64,000 bases of DNA from Nicoliella lavandulae (lineage in GTDB: Bacteria > Bacillota > Bacilli > Lactobacillales > Lactobacillaceae), in contig NZ_JAWMWH010000003.1 in assembly GCF_037546185.1 (NCBI RefSeq), positions 1 through 64,000 on the forward strand. The letters run 5' to 3'. Within the stretch, counting starts at the first letter, position 1, and the number at the start of each line of letters is the position of its first letter. Shown in pieces: positions 61,814 through 64,000 of this stretch. The position numbers and the translations under genes were made by a program. Below the pieces are notes generated by a model, which made no database searches, was not told where the DNA came from, and saw nothing but the letters and a program-made list of their open reading frames with translations.

Positions 61814-64000
61814 TTAGATAAATTTAACGAACTTCTTGTTACTAGTAAGGTATTTATCCTTTCCAATGTAGAAACGGGTAATTCCCTTGTACTTGACAAC
61901 TCTATTCACTTTTACCTTTGCACCTAATTTGTAATGACGTTTGGTAGTTGAGAACTTAACGTTACCATGGACATTTACTCCTTTAGAGTTAATGACCTTA
62001 ACGGCACGTTTAGCCTTTTTAGCCTTTTTAACATCATTGGATTGATAGTAAGCACTAACTACAAATCCATGATTTGCAGTAATGTACCCACTTCTCTTCA
62101 CACCGGAGATTAAAGCATTCTTGACGTAATAACGAACTAAACCACTCTTGTTAATCGTAATCTTGTTAACCTTAAACTTCTTGATCTTACTACCAGAAGT
62201 CTTACGTAACTTAATAATCCGGCCCTTCTTATTAAAGATAGAACCTAAGTGGAGATAGATAGTTTGTTTATTGTAAACGTAATTTGGATGCTTAGCAAGT
62301 TTACTATCGAATGAAGTCGTGTAACCATCTTTGTAACCTTGTGACTTGTTCTTAAGGGATGGTGCAGCAACAACATCCTTAGCAGCTTGCTTACTTCCTA
62401 ATGCTACTTGAGAATTGTAAGCAGATTGGCCGAGTGAATATGCACGAGCATAATAACTTGCATACGTGGATGAAACTCCACTGGCTTCACTGTAATTTTT
62501 ATTGTTGTATCCAGCAGAGTACCCATTGTAACCACCTTGATAGGTGTCTTGATTAGCGTAACTAGCATTCCGTTTCCGATTATGCTTAGCATCACTAACT
62601 CCAGACTTGAAGTAATCAGCATTAGCTACCGAACTAGTAGCCGAATTAGTAGAACTAGCGGTGCTGGTAGATCCAGTAGCACTGTTTGAAGAGGTAGTGG
62701 AACTTGCACTGCTTGTCTTATCTGCGATTGCCTTAGAAGCACTAGCAGAAGCACTATTGATAACACTGTTCATAAATGAGATTACGCTATCACTAGCAGA
62801 GTTAGCAGAGGCGATTGATGCACTCGCAGAAGCACTGGCAGAGGCACTAGCAGAAGCTGATGAAAGGGCATTGGAAGTAGCGATACTATTGCTGATACTA
62901 CCGGCAACACTTCTAATGTTATCACCAGCCGTACTAGTTGCAAAGTTAGCACTGTTAGCTAATGAGTAGTCTAAAGCAGCCTGACTAGCAGCAGATCTAG
63001 CAATCGATTCAGCCGTACTTGCAGCAGCAGATGCACTAGTTGCAACGCTTTGGGCACTCGTTGCCGCACTAGCAGCAGATACTGCAGTGGAACGAGCATA
63101 ACTAGCCATCGCACTATTAGCACCACTTGCAGCAGAGTTAACAATCGAAGTTGCCGATGTAGCTAAGTTGTTCAACTTATTCGCATTGGCATTAGCGGAA
63201 CTAGCCAAGCTGTTTTGACTATTAGCAACTTGGTTAGCTGAACTAACTACACTCGTAGCAGATGACATATCAGCAGATGCTGAGCTAGCAAGTGCCACGT
63301 TACTATTGATCGTAGCCATTAAGCTAGCAATACTACCATTACCAGCATACTCGCCAGCAGTTACAGCGGCAGAGCTAGCAATACTATTAATTGCACTAAC
63401 CGCTGGTTGAATAGCAGCTGAATTAGAAGCAACTAAGCTATTTAAACTATTAGTAGCACTAGCATTAGAAGTAGTATTAGCGGCATCCGAAGCAATCGTC
63501 TTAACAGCGGAACTAACTGTCGTTGCTGCCTTAGAAGCAACGATGGCATCTGAGGCTGCTGCATAGGCATCTGAAGCTAAGCTTAGTGCACTAGCAGCTT
63601 GTTGACTAGCACTGTCAGCGTTACTTTGAGCGCTACTTGCTTGACTAGCAGCAGAAGTAGCAGTGGAAGTATCAGTAGCAATCACTCCGGTAGCAGAACT
63701 AAAGATTTGATTACTTGCATTCACACTAGCTAATGCTGAAGATGCAAGACTAGTATAAATGTCACCAGCTTCACGGTTTCCGTCAGCATAGTATGACGTT
63801 GCTTTAGCTGCAATTGAATTAGCAAAGGCAGCTGACTTTTGCATATCAGCATTAGCAGAGTTAGCAACCACAACAGCTGAGCTAGCATTAGCATAAGCTG
63901 AACTAGCAATGCTATTTTGTTGAATAGCAACTTGACGAGCAGCACTAGCTACACTATTGGCAATGCTTGCTTGACTAGCTTCACTAACTAAGATGCTATT
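61814..64000 (-). CDS. Giant Ser/Ala-rich surface protein, C-terminal part (partial)
   Basis: The frame is open from 64000 to the stop at 61814 (728 residues visible), so the start lies outside the window. The first roughly 460 residues are a low-complexity Ser/Ala/Asn helix with irregular repeats (ASASASASASAS near the middle). Next comes a Gly/Tyr region (SYANQDTYQGGYNGYSAGYN), then two strand-rich wall-binding-like modules. The last (VKVNRVVKYKGITRFYIGKD) resembles DUF5776. There is no LPxTG motif. It is probably a cell-surface adhesin held by the C-terminal modules. Giant proteins of this style occur in bee-associated Apilactobacillus. Confidence 0.75.
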   Translation of the reverse strand, partial: NSILVSEASQASIANSVASAARQVAIQQNSIASSAYANASSAVVVANSANADMQKSAAFANSIAAKATSYYADGNREAGDIYTSLASSALASVNASNQIFSSATGVIATDTSTATSAASQASSAQSNADSASQQAASALSLASDAYAAASDAIVASKAATTVSSAVKTIASDAANTTSNASATNSLNSLVASNSAAIQPAVSAINSIASSAAVTAGEYAGNGSIASLMATINSNVALASSASADMSSATSVVSSANQVANSQNSLASSANANANKLNNLATSATSIVNSAASGANSAMASYARSTAVSAASAATSAQSVATSASAAASTAESIARSAASQAALDYSLANSANFATSTAGDNIRSVAGSISNSIATSNALSSASASASASASASASIASANSASDSVISFMNSVINSASASASKAIADKTSSASSTTSSNSATGSTSTASSTNSATSSVANADYFKSGVSDAKHNRKRNASYANQDTYQGGYNGYSAGYNNKNYSEASGVSSTYASYYARAYSLGQSAYNSQVALGSKQAAKDVVAAPSLKNKSQGYKDGYTTSFDSKLAKHPNYVYNKQTIYLHLGSIFNKKGRIIKLRKTSGSKIKKFKVNKITINKSGLVRYYVKNALISGVKRSGYITANHGFVVSAYYQSNDVKKAKKAKRAVKVINSKGVNVHGNVKFSTTKRHYKLGAKVKVNRVVKYKGITRFYIGKDKYLTSNKKFVKFI

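Overview
The window is AT-rich, densely packed, low-GC Gram-positive DNA. The content points to the Lactobacillaceae, probably the heterofermentative, insect- or plant-associated group near Apilactobacillus or Fructilactobacillus. The clues are ClpL, tandem GshA-type ligases, many small secreted proteins, a very large Ser/Ala-rich surface protein with a DUF5776-like tail, T-box leaders and GlnR-, LexA- and MerR-type sites. The genus is inference; there is no rRNA or tRNA gene to anchor it.

Region 1 (1-16.6 kb) is mostly housekeeping and stress genes: 3-methyladenine DNA glycosylase, a ketopantoate reductase-like enzyme, an AEC permease, two tandem glutamate-cysteine ligase-like genes, an FAD-dependent 2-hydroxyacid dehydrogenase, a ROK sugar kinase, secreted orphans, ClpL, and a Y-family polymerase/YolD pair with a LexA box inside its promoter.

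Region 2 (16.6-29.9 kb) has a MerR-controlled group (MFS exporter, MerR, NAD(P)-binding protein) with three MerR-type promoters, a GlnR-box glutamine ABC transporter, an accessory stretch of small secreted proteins, duplicated spacers and an IS remnant, then an aminotransferase, a TetR/MMPL pair and a DUF1275 protein.

Region 3 (29.9-40.9 kb) starts with a glycine T-box leader for glyA that has been split by an IS3-family element. A second copy of the LepA/EF-4 translation GTPase follows, preceded by a short leader ORF and mutually exclusive hairpins. Then come a zinc alcohol dehydrogenase, a MerR/aldo-keto reductase operon, a second IS3-family element and a candidate 6S-like RNA.

Region 4 (40.9-48.2 kb) holds pyrrolidone-carboxylate peptidase, a metallophosphoesterase, two secreted cysteine peptidases (NlpC/P60 and C39 types), PnuC and a second aldo-keto reductase/MerR operon.

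Region 5 (48.2-56.9 kb) is the histidine operon hisZ-G-D-B-H-A-F-I-E-C behind a T-box leader, with the phosphatase gene hisK just upstream. hisZ carries a frameshift and hisC an in-frame stop, so the pathway looks newly broken unless these are sequence errors.

Region 6 (56.9-64 kb) has a flavin electron-transfer operon (FMN-binding protein, ApbE, a frameshifted ferric-reductase-like protein), a 2-oxoacid decarboxylase pseudogene fused to Ser/Ala-rich repeat coding sequence, and the 3' part of a giant repeat surface protein that runs off the right edge. Several disruptions are single-base changes in short A/T runs, so assembly error has to be weighed against real decay.
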